Positions 18,759-30,789 of a DNA stretch of 64,000 bases are shown here, in pieces (positions within the stretch are counted from its first letter, which is position 1; every line of letters starts with the position of its first letter). The translations under genes were made by a program, and so were the position numbers. The DNA lies in NCBI GenBank assembly GCA_039566865.1, contig CM076957.1, forward strand, positions 4,721,896 through 4,785,895. The letters run 5' to 3'. The stretch is from Aurelia coerulea (Eukaryota; Cnidaria; Scyphozoa; Semaeostomeae; Ulmaridae). Under the pieces are notes generated by a model. The model saw only the letters and a program-made list of their open reading frames with translations, was not told the DNA's origin and made no database searches.

Positions 18759-19128
18759 CGGCTTGTGTAAAATGCAGCAGGTCATTTTTTGGCAGGTAAC
18801 AGCGGCAGGTCACTTTGAGGGCCAAGGGCTCACCGGCTGAACATAGAAATTCTGTTGTATAGAAGATACAAGAGCCGCTATTTTGCTAAGGGCATAAAAG
18901 CGGTCTATTCACAAAAGCACTAAAGGGAGATAAGTTTTGACAACCTTCTTTCGTGACCCGCTATCCTTTGCGAATCCTAAATACAAATTAACGAATACGT
19001 CAGCACAATAGCGGCTCTTATATCTTCTACACAACAGAATTCCTTTGTTCAGCCGATGAGCCCTTGGCCCTCAAAATGACCTGCCGCAGTGACCTGCCAA
19101 AATATGTCCTGCATTTTACACAAGTCGG
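18759..19128. mobile_element. MITE with about 125-bp TIR and 9-bp TSD
   Basis: 18762-18890 (cttgtgtaaaatgcag...) pairs with 18998-19125 at high identity. Direct repeats TTGTTTAGG (18750-18758) and TTGCTTAGG (19129-19137) flank it with one mismatch. A 9-bp duplication suggests a Mutator-like element. Confidence 0.75.
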
Positions 19129-19137
19129 TTGCTTAGG

Positions 19138-20388
19138 CCGGTGCTGCTGGCTTGCAGAAAGGCAACGAAATATCGAGAACGAATCATTTTAAAGTAAGTA
19201 GTGCCACAGGCATTTAATTTTGATCAATTATGTGCCCCTTTTGGTCGTTTTAGTCATTGATATCGACCTTAGATCGTAGCAACTTAGGCCGAAGTTTGTC
19301 AGATCAGCCCACTGTAAGTTAATTCACGTGCTTTAAAGGCAACATACCTGCCAATATTTATGTTTTTAACATATGAAACGTGTTTTCATTGCAATCTACA
19401 TTTCATCTCTGATCATTTACATCTTTAGACTGAAGTTTAAGCTTCAACGAAAAGAGAGAATTGACGAAATTTTCCCTACATGCCCTACATTAGGCCCTAC
19501 ATGCTTAATCTACCAACATTTGTGGTTTGTCAGTGGCAACAACAGTCGAAAGTTTTAATTTGATAACTCAAAAATTTTCAAATTACCCTCCAGTAATGAT
19601 CCAAGTAAACAATTCTGTCAATTTGAAGCATAACAAACGCAACGGCAATCAAGATGAGGATGAAAGGTGAAGGACTGCAACTCTAACTTTAGTTTAGTGA
19701 TGAAGTTGCCACTGGATGCACTTTGATTTAGATTTTCTTGCAACAAGATCTCATACAGTATATGTTTGAGGCAACCTCAATAAGACTGCACAAACCTGTG
19801 CTCTTTCCCTGAGAAACAGGATATGTTTTCATAAGTCAACGGCTTTCGAATGTCCCCTCACTATTTGTCTAGCTGTGTGCAAGGGGAACATACCATGGTT
19901 TTGCTGGTTTTTGGAAGTAACACAGAAAAGTACTGGTGGCAACTTTGACGTGGGCTTCAGCTTTAAGAGTGGGATAGTGAGCATTTCCACAAATTTGGTT
20001 ATTTTTTGTTACATTGTGTGTTGCTCTTCAATTAACATGTCGTCTAGCGTCAATAAACAATCTTCTTGGTCCGTAGTGATTTCTTTTTCCTGGCTCACAT
20101 TAAATATTTACAGACCAAGATCTTATTGTTGCTGTATGGGGCAAAATCAGGGACTTCCTTGCAAATTCATATGCCCTTGAGCTATAAAATGAAGGGAAAG
20201 TGGCAAATTTATTCACTTCCTCAGAGTACATTTTAAGCCAGACAATTCATTGCAATTCTTGCCCCTTTCCTAAACTGTGCTGTAGCAATTTGGGCATAGT
20301 TATCTGCAAGTAATGTCTTTTTCTGCGGAGAATTTTTTTCAACTGTAAAGTGAAGTTTCAACTGTAAAGTTGGGATAAATTCCCCTTC
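19138..20388. other. No recognised gene
   Basis: Open frames at 19373-19558 and 19875-20180 have no domain, no splice context and ordinary intergenic composition. No repeat delimited. Confidence 0.45.
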
Positions 20389-20678
20389 TTAAAGTGCCTA
20401 TCAGGTCACTTCAAAAAATTTGAGTTTAAACTTTAAAACGTTAGAGATATGTTTGTTATTGCGTTTTTTCTTCAAAAAAGTGTTCTTTCGTTTGAAATAG
20501 CCCCAAGACGAGTGTTTTTGTCTGCCCCTGCAGCACCAAATGAACGAAATGTCGCGTACCTTGAAAAAGGCATGGGGATAGCGGCTTGTGACGTGTACTC
20601 CGGAAGGAAAGTTTGTTTTGATAAGTAAGGCCATTTAGTTGAATGTAAAGGGATTTTGCGAGTGAAACCCAACTTCAA

Positions 20679-20877
20679 AGATGCTAGACAGATGTGTCGT
20701 GTTTGGTTGTAGCTCATAACAAGGATTGCAGAGGGAAAGAAGTTTTGCTTTTATAATTCAATGATGAAAATGATGATAACCCGATTGCCAAGCGGCGAAA
20801 GAAGCAATGGATTGACTTTGTGTACATGAAACGTAGACTGGCTACACAATCTCTGTATGCTCCTTAGAACTGATTTG
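20679..20877 (+). pseudogene. Degenerate THAP zinc-finger domain
   Basis: From the ATG at 20679 the frame reads MLDRCVVFGCSS then a TAA; a second frame downstream (about 20757-20877) reads NDENDDNPIAKRRKKQWIDF, then VYMKRR and a stop. Together these match the THAP layout: the N-terminal C-x4-C with VVFGC, then RRKKQWIDFV, the Trp-containing DNA-binding segment. The second Cys and the His pair of the C2CH finger are not readable. A frameshift, an in-frame stop and the missing end make this a pseudogene, probably from a Kolobok-type transposase. Confidence 0.6.
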
Positions 20878-21235
20878 TCGCTAATACAGAGACTTGTTGC
20901 CAAACAGTGTCTGAAATCGGAATAACTTGATAGCCTCGTTTTCATAAGCGCTACATGCGTAAAACGCGGACCACGGAATTAGTATTTTGGTTGTTGTTGC
21001 TGCTGTGATCAGTAATCATCAAAATATGACTCAAGAAAACAACACATTGATACCAAGTTTCATTCATGTGAATTTGAAAGAATTTTAGACAGTTTATGAC
21101 TCTGACAAAATTGAGCATGGACAGTGAACATAAATTTGAAATTTCAGAGGAGTTTCAGTTTCATATATATATATAAATTCACCACGGAGAGAAATATTTA
21201 AAGGAGGAGCTCTCTCAATAGGTAAACTAATCGAG

Positions 21236-22025
21236 GAGAGAGCCCCCCCCCCCCCCCCCCCCCCTATCAAAGTGACCAAAGATAAAGGGACCAAAGTTCA
21301 GAGTGACCAAAGATAAAGGAAGGAACCAAAGACTTGACAAGATTAGACATTTCATCATCATTATACATTATCATTAGCAATCAGTTAAGTGGTATCTGAA
21401 GGACTGAAGTACAAGGAATTTTCAAGGGAACTGTTCTTTATATTTGCTCCAAGTGATTTGCTGCATCAGATAGACAAACTCTCTCCAAGAAAAGTGCCAC
21501 CTAAATGCATACTGATGCGAGGTCTGATAATAATGAAGCAGATATCTTGCTTTAAACAAACCCCTATGAATTAAGAACATCAACATCAATGTGATAAAGT
21601 AACAAGTACTTGTTAAATCACAAGCAAAAAATTATATTACCCTTTCCTTTTCGTATGTGATCCAAACACGGGGTGGGGGGGGGGGGGGGGGTTGGATCAC
21701 ATATGGAACTTATAAAGATTCTAAACTTCTAAAATATCTAAGATTGTTTTATTTGGCAGATCAAATGCATTCAAACCAAAACAACTGTTAAGGTGATAAA
21801 GTACAACAGCCCAACATTGCCAAGTAACATGCTTGCAGTTAGATAATATTAGAAATTCAAGGCCCCCGACGAGATCAGAAAAGTGGGGGGGGGGCAGGCC
21901 AAACTTGATACAAAAAATTACCACAACACAATAACATGATGATGAGCTGCCTTTCAAAACGGCATGATTTGCAAACGTGTGGGGGGGGCGTGGCCCCCCG
22001 GCCCCCCGGTCCCCAAGTCATCGGA
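21236..22025. repeat. Homopolymer C and G tracts
   Basis: C22 at about 21243-21264, G-run at 21669-21690, G10 at 21886-21895 and C/G-rich 'cccccggccccccgg' at 21992-22010. These look like ends or remnants of G/C-terminated elements, but I could not pair them. Confidence 0.5.
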
Positions 22026-22576
22026 GGCCCTGAAATTGAAATACACGAGCCAAATGTAAACGAAAAAATCACTAACCTGAACTTAGAGTAGGCCTACACT
22101 ACACTACAGTGTACTGACAGACTGACACTCACTGCTGTCTTGAAAATGCCTCTCAAGTATCACAACAGCATTACATTTTGCCATTTCCTGTTAGAGCACA
22201 AACAAATATCTCTTCCCAGTGCCCACTTCATCATGCCAAATGGCTAGCTAAATTCCTTCAGCTTCATTTACTTCTGCTCTTCAGGTCGATCAAGCCGCAA
22301 CGACAGCCCCGGGCGCCATTCTTGAAAAACTCAGACCAAACAGGCCTCTACTTCAAAGGGAGGTTTTCCAGTAAAAATAAGTAAAGAGAGAAAAAGTTGA
22401 TTGGCTACAAAAAAATTTTCTATTGTTTTAGCCGAAATGCTCCAATCAGATTACAATCAGGTTTTTCGTTCTGAAAATTCCGATTTGAGACACTCTCTGG
22501 CAACTAGTCCCTCATTGAGCTGGCCATCAGCAACAACAACAACAGCGAAATCGAGGGACTAGTGTAGCTAGTCTAC

Positions 22577-22834
22577 ATGAAACGGGCCTACTTCCAGCTG
22601 CAGCCTTCAAAATATTCCGCGGTCTGTACAAGCATTTTATGGCTGAGGATTTCGAAAGACCTGTCTCTCGACACTGCCTGGATCTTCAGGAAAGTTGATC
22701 CTGCGAAGTCGTGTTTTCGAGTTTTATTATGGCCAGCGCTGCTAAGAGTTAGGCCTTACTTCAAGTGGAATCAGAGAAAAGGAACAAATGAAGATCATGG
22801 AAACACAGAATGGTTTTACCTGGCCCACGGAACG
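22577..22834 (+). CDS. Possible first coding exon of an unknown gene
   Basis: The ATG at 22577 opens 86 codons up to a strong donor ACG|GTGAGT (22835), ending in RVRPYFKWNQRKG and TEWFYLAHGT. Joined in phase 0 to an exon behind the acceptor ctttctttttttag (ends 26194), it would add VKSLMQMCGLILHVLDPRQE and about seven more residues to a TAG. I do not recognise the protein. The splice sites and protein-like composition support it, but it would straddle the right end of the candidate TTAA element, so it may be spurious or the element assignment may be wrong. Confidence 0.3.
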
Positions 22835-23436
22835 GTGAGTTGTCCTTAGTTTTGCTCAACTCTGAGATCATTATCTTAGAAAGATGATTTTATTGACTTT
22901 CCAGCAACAGAAACGACTTTTACTTTGCCTGTTTCTCTCTTTTTATTTAAAGGCCTTCAGATCTGCCCTGAAACCTGAACAACTTCAACCAACCTGAATC
23001 AATAAAAATAGAGGAGTATAGGAAATAGTTGATGAGTATGATGTTGCCAAAAATGTAAACTTGGAACCAGCTGTAAATTCGAATATTTTCCAATCCAATT
23101 GTAGTATTATCATATTTTCCATGCCACAATCATGTTTATTCAATAGCCACACCCCCCCCCCCGGCTTCGATGGAAGGCATAAATATGTGGTCCATAGGCT
23201 GGTAGCATTAAATTGTCCAGCCATGGAATAGTGTATTTTGATAGTCTTGTAAATCTCTTAGCCCAGGGGGTACTCCAGGATGTTTAGGATGGGGGTGCAT
23301 GACATTTTTCTTATTATATGCCATATGTGCCCTAACTTTTAGATTTCATTTTCTATTATAGTTATATATTTGAGTATTTTTATTTTAACAAATGTTGCTT
23401 GATTTTAATTTTGTTTGCAAATAAAGTTTTTCACTA

Positions 23437-23690
23437 CACATATTTTTTATAAGAAATGACTTATAAGTTACTCAGACTCTCAGATCACCAAAATTAAGAA
23501 ACTCAAGCATATTTTTCATAATTCTGACTTTTTCTTGTATCATATTACTCAAAAAGTACTTGAGATATGTCTAAACAGGAAGGCTTCAAAGAACACCTTG
23601 TTTTGAAATGTTCAGGAGGGCACAGATCTGATAATTTCAAGAAACTTATCAGTACTGGCCCAAATTCTTAGTTTCTTATAAAAAACATAC
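23437..23690. mobile_element. Foldback element family E, copy 3
   Basis: ACACATATTTTTTATAAGAA near 23437 and TTCTTATAAAAAACATACAT near 23675 form the ends; internal 'aagaaact' and 'acttatcag' phrases match other copies. Boundaries are approximate. Confidence 0.6.
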
Positions 23691-23892
23691 ATGTATTATT
23701 TGCTACTTTTCCCCATAATTGAAACCCAAAAAGTAATCCAGAATTTCAGCAACCAAAAAAAGAGCATGTCAAAATGAAGGACCCAGAAAGAGAATTCTTG
23801 CACAAATGTTAGACCCAAGAAAGTAACCTGAGTACTCCTATCCACCACCTGGGCCCTTAGCCCAATTCACAGAAAATGTAGCTTTGCAGCTA

Positions 23893-24041
23893 TACTGTAT
23901 CTGGTCCTTGTGCTGTTGAAACTTGATCTAATGTTGAAAAGTGTTTATCAAATGTGCCCAATCTGAACATTGATGAGGTTTTGACAGAAGTTGTTAATAT
24001 TTCCTCCTTATTCCTTGTAGCATAAAGATGCTGCCTGATTG
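23893..24041 (-). CDS. Possible internal exon, unknown gene
   Basis: On the - strand an acceptor (ttgctacaaactgtttacag) precedes a frame reading FCSQVTIRQHLYATRNKEEI and on to STAQGPDT, then GTATAG as a weak donor. It could belong to the same - strand gene as the THAP-like exon at 27779-27870 or to a transposon. Phase with any neighbour is unproven. Confidence 0.2.
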
Positions 24042-24079
24042 TCACTTGGCTGCAGAAGCTGTAAACAGTTTGTAGCAAA

Positions 24080-25120
24080 GAAAAACAAGAATTCTAAAGA
24101 CATTAAACATTTTCTGAAAGATTTTTGATACTTTTTAAGCAAGAAAGCAGTGCAAATATGAAAAGGCCTTTACTGTATGATGTAGAGCCTTTGAAATATT
24201 TACTATCAATATTATAAAGGTGTACACACTAAAAAGACAGCTTTGATTCTTTACGTCTCTTCTACTGTTCTTGATCGTTTCAACTTTGTGGTCATCGATA
24301 CTAGCAATATGTATATTGCTTGTACAAAAGTTTTTGATATCAAGTACAACATAAAAAGATACTATTTATTAAGTAGATACTACAAGATTCAAAGGACATG
24401 GAAACTAGCACACTTTTTAGAATTTTCAGACCGTTATTTTATCAGCAGAGGCTGCTCTAGGAAAGAAAGACTGATTGTGTTGAAACTTTTTTAATTTCAT
24501 TGAATCTTGTTGTATCTAGATCTACATCAAATGAATCATATCATCAAAAATTCTTCTTGTTGCGTGTAGTGCAAGTACGAAGATAAACAACTAACCAAAA
24601 GTAAAATATGAGCAATTTGACATGAAATGAATTAAGAACACCATTTGGAGCCTTGTTTGATAGTGGGCTATGGTTGAAACGTTGTGCTTAATTCATATGA
24701 AAGTGCCTATTTTCTACCCCATTTAGTTGTTTATACCTGTATTAGCAATCAATCTTCCTCTTCAAAACCCTGCAGCTCTGTACCTGGAAACCTGGTTGTT
24801 ATCATGTGTTATGCATATGCTTGCAATGGGACATTTTTGTTGTTTTCAAGCCATCCATGGATAGCCATCCATCCAAGGATAGTAAACTCCTTGTATGCCA
24901 CTGCTATAAAGAACCTGCAAAGAAACGTTACAGGTTGAGATCAAAAACTGTCCACCATATGGTTTCAAAGAAAAGCTGACTGGTACACAAAATAAAATCT
25001 AAAATCAAGGCATTAAATGCTCACAACCAAGCACAAAACTTGTTTACTTATTTCCCTACAAAGGGTAGTTTGATGGTGATATCCCTATTGACTTGAAATC
25101 ATCTGGCATGTAAAGATATA
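24080..25120. other. No recognised gene
   Basis: AT-rich with short frames lacking domains or splice context. Confidence 0.4.
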
Positions 25121-25123
25121 ATA

Positions 25124-25383
25124 AATTAGCAATATATTTCTGGGCAGTTGCGAACATTGTCATTAGTTTCATATTTATCTGCGAAGTGAGGCAATGAGCA
25201 GTTACCAAGGCAGATTTCTGAAGATCCAGGATGCTGAGTGATGCTTGCAATGTTTTGGTCATTATCATATGAAGAGGATGATGGGCTTCTTTTATCCAGT
25301 AAAGTAGTAATGACAAATTCTTTGTTTACAGATTCCATAGAAGCATTTTCCAAACATGCATTCGATGACAGAAAACTTTTCAG
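25124..25383 (-). CDS. Possible exon, Ser-rich, unknown gene
   Basis: Minus-strand acceptor gactaattttgatag with a good CTAAT branch-point phrase precedes a frame GLKSFLSSNACLENASMESV running to a TAA near 25126 (or leaving at a donor CTTG|GTAACT near 25206). Composition is protein-like and Ser/Asn-rich. No family recognised. Confidence 0.22.
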
Positions 25384-25611
25384 CCCTATCAAAATTAGTC
25401 AACACGAAACTGCTGAAAAGATGCTTTTGTTTTGGTTGGTAGTGGCCTAAGAGGAGTGTGTTAACAGCTTAGATTTGTTTGTAGTTACTTCTAAGCTGCT
25501 GAGAGTTAATTTCATTCAAAATGTCACTCACCAAGATTCAACTGGGAAAGTACGATTTAGTTGTCTAACTCTCCAACAAGAATTTCGTTTCGCTGTCCCT
25601 CCTCTCTCCCG

Positions 25612-25806
25612 TTATCGTATGCAATGTTCATCATCGGCTAGAGGCTCTTCCACACATGTACGGCCTAGGCCTAGCCTATCGATCTGAGCGTCGTCATATG
25701 GGACTGCCGCAACAACTGCACCTGCAAGCCCTTCAATTTCTCCCTCAAAGTTCGCCAGACCTTCGTTTCCAGTATTGCTTTGCTCTAGTTCCGAGTCTGA
25801 GCTCAT
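25612..25806 (-). CDS. Possible acidic N-terminus of a transposon-encoded protein
   Basis: ATG at 25806 begins MSSDSELEQSNTGNEGLANF and stays open for 64 codons reading inward from the right terminal repeat at 26119. The acidic, Ser/Glu-rich start and its position just inside the element end suggest a transposon gene, but no catalytic domain follows before a stop. Confidence 0.3.
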   Translation of the reverse strand: MSSDSELEQSNTGNEGLANFEGEIEGLAGAVVAAVPYDDAQIDRLGLGRTCVEEPLADDEHCIR

Positions 25807-26194
25807 CTTGATGCAATAAACAGCATTTTAATACAGGTTAGGAGGCACCGGCTTCGACTTGCGTTTGTCGTTTCGATAGATCATACGGCTTTTGTGTACG
25901 AAAGCAAAACGTTCTTCCGGAGTACACGTCACACATTCGCTTGGCCCAGACTCCCGTGTTGCGCAACATCCTGCAGAGTGGGGTACCTTCGAACCCTTAT
26001 TTCAAGGGTTTTTCGTAGCTGTAACGTTGCGAGAGTGTTGAGAGTTCGTCACATATATCCTTAGCTTCAATTTGAAACGATTTGCAGAAAATATTTTATC
26101 CGACCTGATAGGCACTTTAAGGTTTTTGAGCCTAAGTATATCTATTTGTAATGTTTTCTTGAGCGTTTCCTTATAATTTGCTTTCTTTTTTTAG

Positions 26195-26345
26195 GTAAAA
26201 TCTTTGATGCAAATGTGTGGTCTGATTTTACATGTTCTGGATCCAAGGCAGGAGAAGTTTCAGGAGGAGCAGGATTAGACAATCTTTTAAGAGTGATCTA
26301 TATCTTTGGACTTGGTTTCTTAAAGATGTTCTGGACACTAGATAC
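26195..26345 (+). CDS. Possible terminal exon of an unknown gene
   Basis: Follows a long pyrimidine tract and TTAG at 26194. Phase 0 gives 27 codons to a TAG; phase 1 gives KIFDANVWSDFTCSGSKAGE continuing with a hydrophobic stretch to a TAG near 26349. Neither is recognised. See the entry at 22577. Confidence 0.22.
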
Positions 26346-26349
26346 ATAG

Positions 26350-27770
26350 TAGACAGCATCTTTTTGTGAATATTTTTAATTAGAGAATCAGACTTTGGCA
26401 TAGAAGGAGGTCAGCTGTAATCAAAGGGAGGAAATGGTTCTCACAAATTTGTTGTTATGCTAATTGATGCCAGTTGTTGTGATGCACTGTAATTTAGCTA
26501 TTTACTGATCGATCTTTTATAGCAGAGTTAAATCAGTGAGATATTGAAAGTTGAAATAACAGTAGTTTTGAATTGTGTCTGCAATTTTGAATCTTAAGTT
26601 TTGTTTATCTTGGAATTCTGCTTAATATTATTTAAATCCCTGGAAAGAGTGAAAAGTATATAAAACTTTTGCCGTGTTTACTCTGTGGGCCTGAGGTTTT
26701 TCATGGAAATTTCTCTATGATCTCAGAGAAGATATGAAACTGTAAGGGTTTGGCCAAAACAAACTTCAGTATCAATAACTCCATCAGTTAGCAATGATAA
26801 TCTGCTCTGGAAGAATACAAAAAAGTGTCTTTACTGGGACAACACTCATTTTTTATAAGGAACCTAAGAAACAGTATGCTCACTTTTTAAAGGTTGAGAA
26901 ACCATGCTACCTGGATTGAAAATGCTAAGAGCGTTTTGTGATTTGCAGCCTCAATTTTCCTAGGTCACTCGAAAATGTTTGCACCGTGTAGTAAACTAGT
27001 CTTAAGAAACTCCAGAAATTTAAGAAACTCCAGAATTGTGTTTGAGAAGCACTAGGAAAGTTTTAAAAGCAACATTCAAGAACATCTTGATAACACTGTT
27101 GTTGACCCTTTATTTTTGAGTAATATTCACGAAAGTTATGTCTTCATTGAGCACGCGACAACTCTTTTCCTTGCTTGCTGAACATTATGCTGTACGTCAA
27201 GGAAAAAATGAGTGGCAGTGGTGAAAACTATATCACAATTCATGCAGCTAAAAATGAGAAACAAATTAAGAACATTTTCACACTAAGAACTAGACATTTT
27301 CATGTGGGATATTTATGAAACTTTTAGCACTATGAGCTGATCCAGGTTTCTAATATAAGAAAATTGTGTGTTGACATCATCCTGCTTTGGGTGTGATAGT
27401 TGTTTTGAGATCTTCATAGGTACTTTTGGGTACCTTTTCAACAAAATATGACGAAGCTTACAATTCAAGAGGTAAATATTTGAGAAACTCGTAAAGAAAT
27501 TTGAAAGCAAAATTTAAAAAGAGATTGGATTTAGACCACAACAGTTAGTTTCTTCAATTCCTTTTTATTTGTTATGTTGATGGGCCTAAAAATCAGTCTT
27601 TCATTTTGGCCCGACTTTGGCCACTGTGACTCCTTTGACAGATATTGAAATCTTAAAAATTATATATAATGAATGCAAATTCTAGAACTACGGCTTCAGA
27701 ATAAGAAGTCGTTATCTCTTCCTAAAGGACTGTGATCCTCGCTCCATCCACGAAACGGGCCTATAGTCTA
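26350..27770. other. No gene; includes family E fragment at 26842-27070
   Basis: ACACTCATTTTTTATAAGGA near 26846 and 'aagaaactccag' phrases to about 27045 mark a decayed family E copy. The rest shows nothing I can support. Confidence 0.5.
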
Positions 27771-27778
27771 GTACTTAC

Positions 27779-27870
27779 TGGTGAAACGAAATGTTTTTCT
27801 GGCCAGGACGCAGCTCTTTGTCCGGATTCCAACGCTTTTTGCAGCCAAATTCAGTGAAAGAGACAACCAT
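27779..27870 (-). CDS. First coding exon of a THAP-domain gene (probable)
   Basis: Minus-strand ATG at 27870 with an upstream in-frame stop opens 30 codons plus two bases to a strong donor CCA|GTAAGT. The peptide MVVSFTEFGCKKRWNPDKEL, then RPGQKNISFH, matches the start of a THAP zinc finger (M-V-x-S-C-x4-C-x-x-R ... SFH), and introns after SFH are common in THAP genes. The first zinc-binding Cys is Phe here, which would weaken the finger. The second half of the domain was not found downstream, so this may be a decaying gene or a transposon copy. Confidence 0.4.
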
Positions 27871-28510
27871 TTTTCAAACTAGTTGGACGATCTCTGAAAA
27901 TAAAGCTACAAATTCCCAATAACTTGTCGAGGAATTCGGAGAGTCCACTGCGATCCACTGTTAGCTTGGATTTCCCGCGGCTTTTTGCCAACGTGGTGCT
28001 ACCATTTTGGTTCCCCATGGTTGTTACGCATCACGTGACCTACCACGCATTCTAGTCCTTCTATTTCTATGTTTAGGCCATCATGTTGATGTGTTGTTGC
28101 TGTTGTTGTTGTTGTGATGGAGAGAACAGAGGAGAGCAATCGACCTTTTTACTTCTTAAAAAAGAGGTTTGGATCGAGCGTCCAAATCTGGTAAATTTTG
28201 TCAAAAGAATGGAAACACGATCCTCCGTTTTCGATAGATGCCTGCTAGCTGCGGCAAAAAGTTCCTTCGGATCTCAGAATACTGTTCAGAAAGTTAAGCA
28301 ACGATAACTTTGCTTGAATTGACTAACGACTGGTTCAGTTTAAATACACTAGTAAGTTTTATTTGCCTTCTTACGGTGGCCCACAACTGTCACGCACAAT
28401 ATAAAAAGAGTCGCACAATCATAGAATGAATCGCAGATAAACAAAAGAAAACATGAACGTACAAAACCAAATGCAAAAATAAAGAACCAAAAGCACAATT
28501 TGAAATGCCT
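27871..28510. other. No gene supported; short GTT microsatellite at 28093-28116
   Basis: A TGT/TGC run codes for a poly-Cys stretch in one frame, which I reject as coding. GC is slightly raised around 27950-28050, compatible with a promoter of the - strand exon, but no TATA or Inr is evident. Confidence 0.4.
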
Positions 28511-28604
28511 GCAACAAATTCAAAAGTGCCTCGCACAATTTAGAAAGTCCGCAACAAATTCAAATATGCCTCGCACAAGTTAGAAAGTCCGCAGCAAATA
28601 GACC
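28511..28604. repeat. Two-copy tandem repeat, about 48-bp unit
   Basis: 'gcaacaaattcaaa' + 'gcctcgcaca' + 'ttagaaagtccgca' occurs twice in tandem with few differences; weaker precursors lie upstream (28385-28510). Confidence 0.65.
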
Positions 28605-30033
28605 TTTTCACGGAAAGAAAAGCATGCTGGGAAAATGGGGGAGATTTCGACACCACGCAGCTTCGAATTTCGCCCGGTTTTGCGAGGCTTATTTTCGCAA
28701 CAAAACCTCTCTCCTAAGCACGAACACAAATGTTAGATATCTTGTGTGCATATCGATAAAATCCTTAGACTTCAGAGATTACGAAATAGCAATATGTTTT
28801 TGAATCTGCTTCCTCTAAATCTTTTTACATGACGAGAAAGAAACCTGAGGCAGTTTTGAAAATCGCAGAATCATGCTTAGGCCCTTGCGACCCAACGCAA
28901 CATCTGGGCGCATAATTCTGCAATCCATTCAGGAAATTAAGTGAAATTTAAAATTAAAGCACTTCATTTGTCTCTGAAGTCGGATATAAATTTGCAGACT
29001 GTTGCCTAAACGCACACGAATGCAGGGAGGTCAGACAGCCCAGATCGCATGTCGTCCTTCCCAATGAAAAGTTTCTACTAAAGAACCGTCCAGAAACCGA
29101 GTGCAATTTTCCTACAAAGCAAAACGAAACCCTTTGATTGCCGATTTTTGCATCCAAATATTGTTCACAGATATATTTTCTACCATTTCATTGATATTTC
29201 TAGTAACCACCAATTTTGAAGTATCATCTTTTCAGAAACTTCTTTTAGCTCGTAAATCCAAGTCAGGCCTAGGCCTATGGCTGTTCCTAGACTAAACAAT
29301 GAAAACTGTAAGCGTCTATACAAGATATTTTGTGAGATCATTTGGGCATTATCTCTTCATCTGCTATTTGAGCTAAGCGAAAAGATTTAATTTAATGTTT
29401 TGGGTTAACGTTCTTTGGGCTGCATGCTCTTCAAGAAGAGAAAAAAGCAATTCTTTAATTCATTTTGATGTACTTTTGGCTCGCTATTTGTGATCGTCTC
29501 GATATATTTGAACACTGATCCTTCGTTTCAATGTAGCAACCAAAAGTTGACATGATTGAATTTCTACCGTCCTACGAGTCGAATATAAATGAAGAGAATT
29601 AAAGATCTACGAACCTCGAGCAACCTTCTTTGTCTTTCTTGTAGTAGTTTCTAAGCATATTTATGCTTCCAAATGCCCTGATTCCCCGATTCCCTATTCC
29701 CTATTTTAGTATAGCCTTATTTTGTTAATGTCTTTTTTTGTAAAAATGTCTTGTTAATGTACTGTACAGGGCTATTTTGAAATCTTGTGTGGTGTGATTC
29801 AAGATTTGGGCATTGTTTGATTTTAAAGCAATTAGAACCAGCTGATTGAATTTGAATGCAGCAGCAGCCATGAATGATTATTTTTGGTTGCCAAAGGAAC
29901 TCTCCAGGTAGAAATACCTTTCGAATGACGCATTGCTCATCTTGCGTTTTATTGCGTTCTATGGTTTTATCCAATCACACATACCTCCTCCTAGAAAGTC
30001 AGAAATTTTGCTGCGTAGGTTTAGTGGTGCCAC
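28605..30033. other. No recognised gene
   Basis: No exon, terminal repeat or array that I can support. Confidence 0.45.
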
Positions 30034-30112
30034 CCAGATACCTAGACTTATGACATGTATGTTGTTTCCCTGTGCTCTTTGAAATAATAATGCCGCTTCG
30101 GTCAACAGAGAC

Positions 30113-30406
30113 CCCGGGGGCTGTACTTGACTTTCAATTGTACGGGGGTGTGCACTCCAAAGAGAAAATTTTTCACCCGGCTTTAGAAATTTTCCCTCGA
30201 GATGATAGCCGGCTTTAGCAAAAATTGGCGAAAAGCATACCCTAAACGTAAAAATTTGTCAAAAAACAATGAAATAAAACTTTTGACAACCGGCTTTAGA
30301 AAAACTGCCTTCTTTTGATACCCGGCATTAGAAAAAAGAGGCAAAATCGGTACCCGGAAAGGAGTGCACATCCCGTCAGCAAAATATACTAAGTAGCCCC
30401 CCCGGG
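30113..30406. mobile_element. hAT-like MITE inside M1 copy 2 (8-bp TSD ACAGAGAC)
   Basis: Ends CCCGGGGGCTGTACTT and its near complement (AGTAGCCCCCCCGGG). ACAGAGAC is duplicated at 30105-30112 and 30407-30414 and is present once in copy 1 of M1 (2317 region), proving the empty site. Internal 'ccggctttagaaa' phrases repeat. Confidence 0.85.
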
Positions 30407-30789
30407 ACAGAGACTCATAATTTTACTCTGAAAAACCAGACCCTATTTACGCCCAAACTCTGAGCTTCCTAGGCCCTACAGGAGCTGGGAAAACTTATTG
30501 CTTTGCTTATTGTATGTCCGCGTCCGCCCTACTTGCAAAGAACAAGCGAAGTTTTGCTTTGGACTTCAGAACATCTCTAGGAAAACCAATCGAACGTCCG
30601 GAAACAAGCGAAAGAGTTTTATTCTTCAATGCCTTACAACACAAAGACAAGTCCTTGGAGGTTTCTCAAACATACTCTGGCAGGCAATCTGAAAGCGAGA
30701 CTTCACAAAATAAGGTCAGATTTTTCACTGTTTCATTATGAGTCCCTGCTGAGCAGTGGATTTCTAATCCATGAGTTACGAGTTACGAG

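Larger units (their letters stand above)
20389..26119. mobile_element. Candidate TTAA-flanked Kolobok-like element with THAP remnant
   Basis: TTAAAGTGCCTATCAGGTC at 20389 and its exact complement near 26103-26119 (19 bp, TTAA at both outer ends) may be the two termini of one 5.7-kb element. About 190 bp inside each end a second shared block, GACGTGTACTCCGGAAG, recurs in inverted orientation. A decayed THAP domain follows the left end, as in Kolobok transposases, which use TTAA sites. The centre holds other elements and no transposase core. The two ends may instead belong to separate decayed copies. Confidence 0.45.

Noticed and set aside
28083..28307. 74-residue frame with a poly-Cys stretch
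   Set aside because: The Cys run is a TGT/TGC microsatellite; no splice or domain support.
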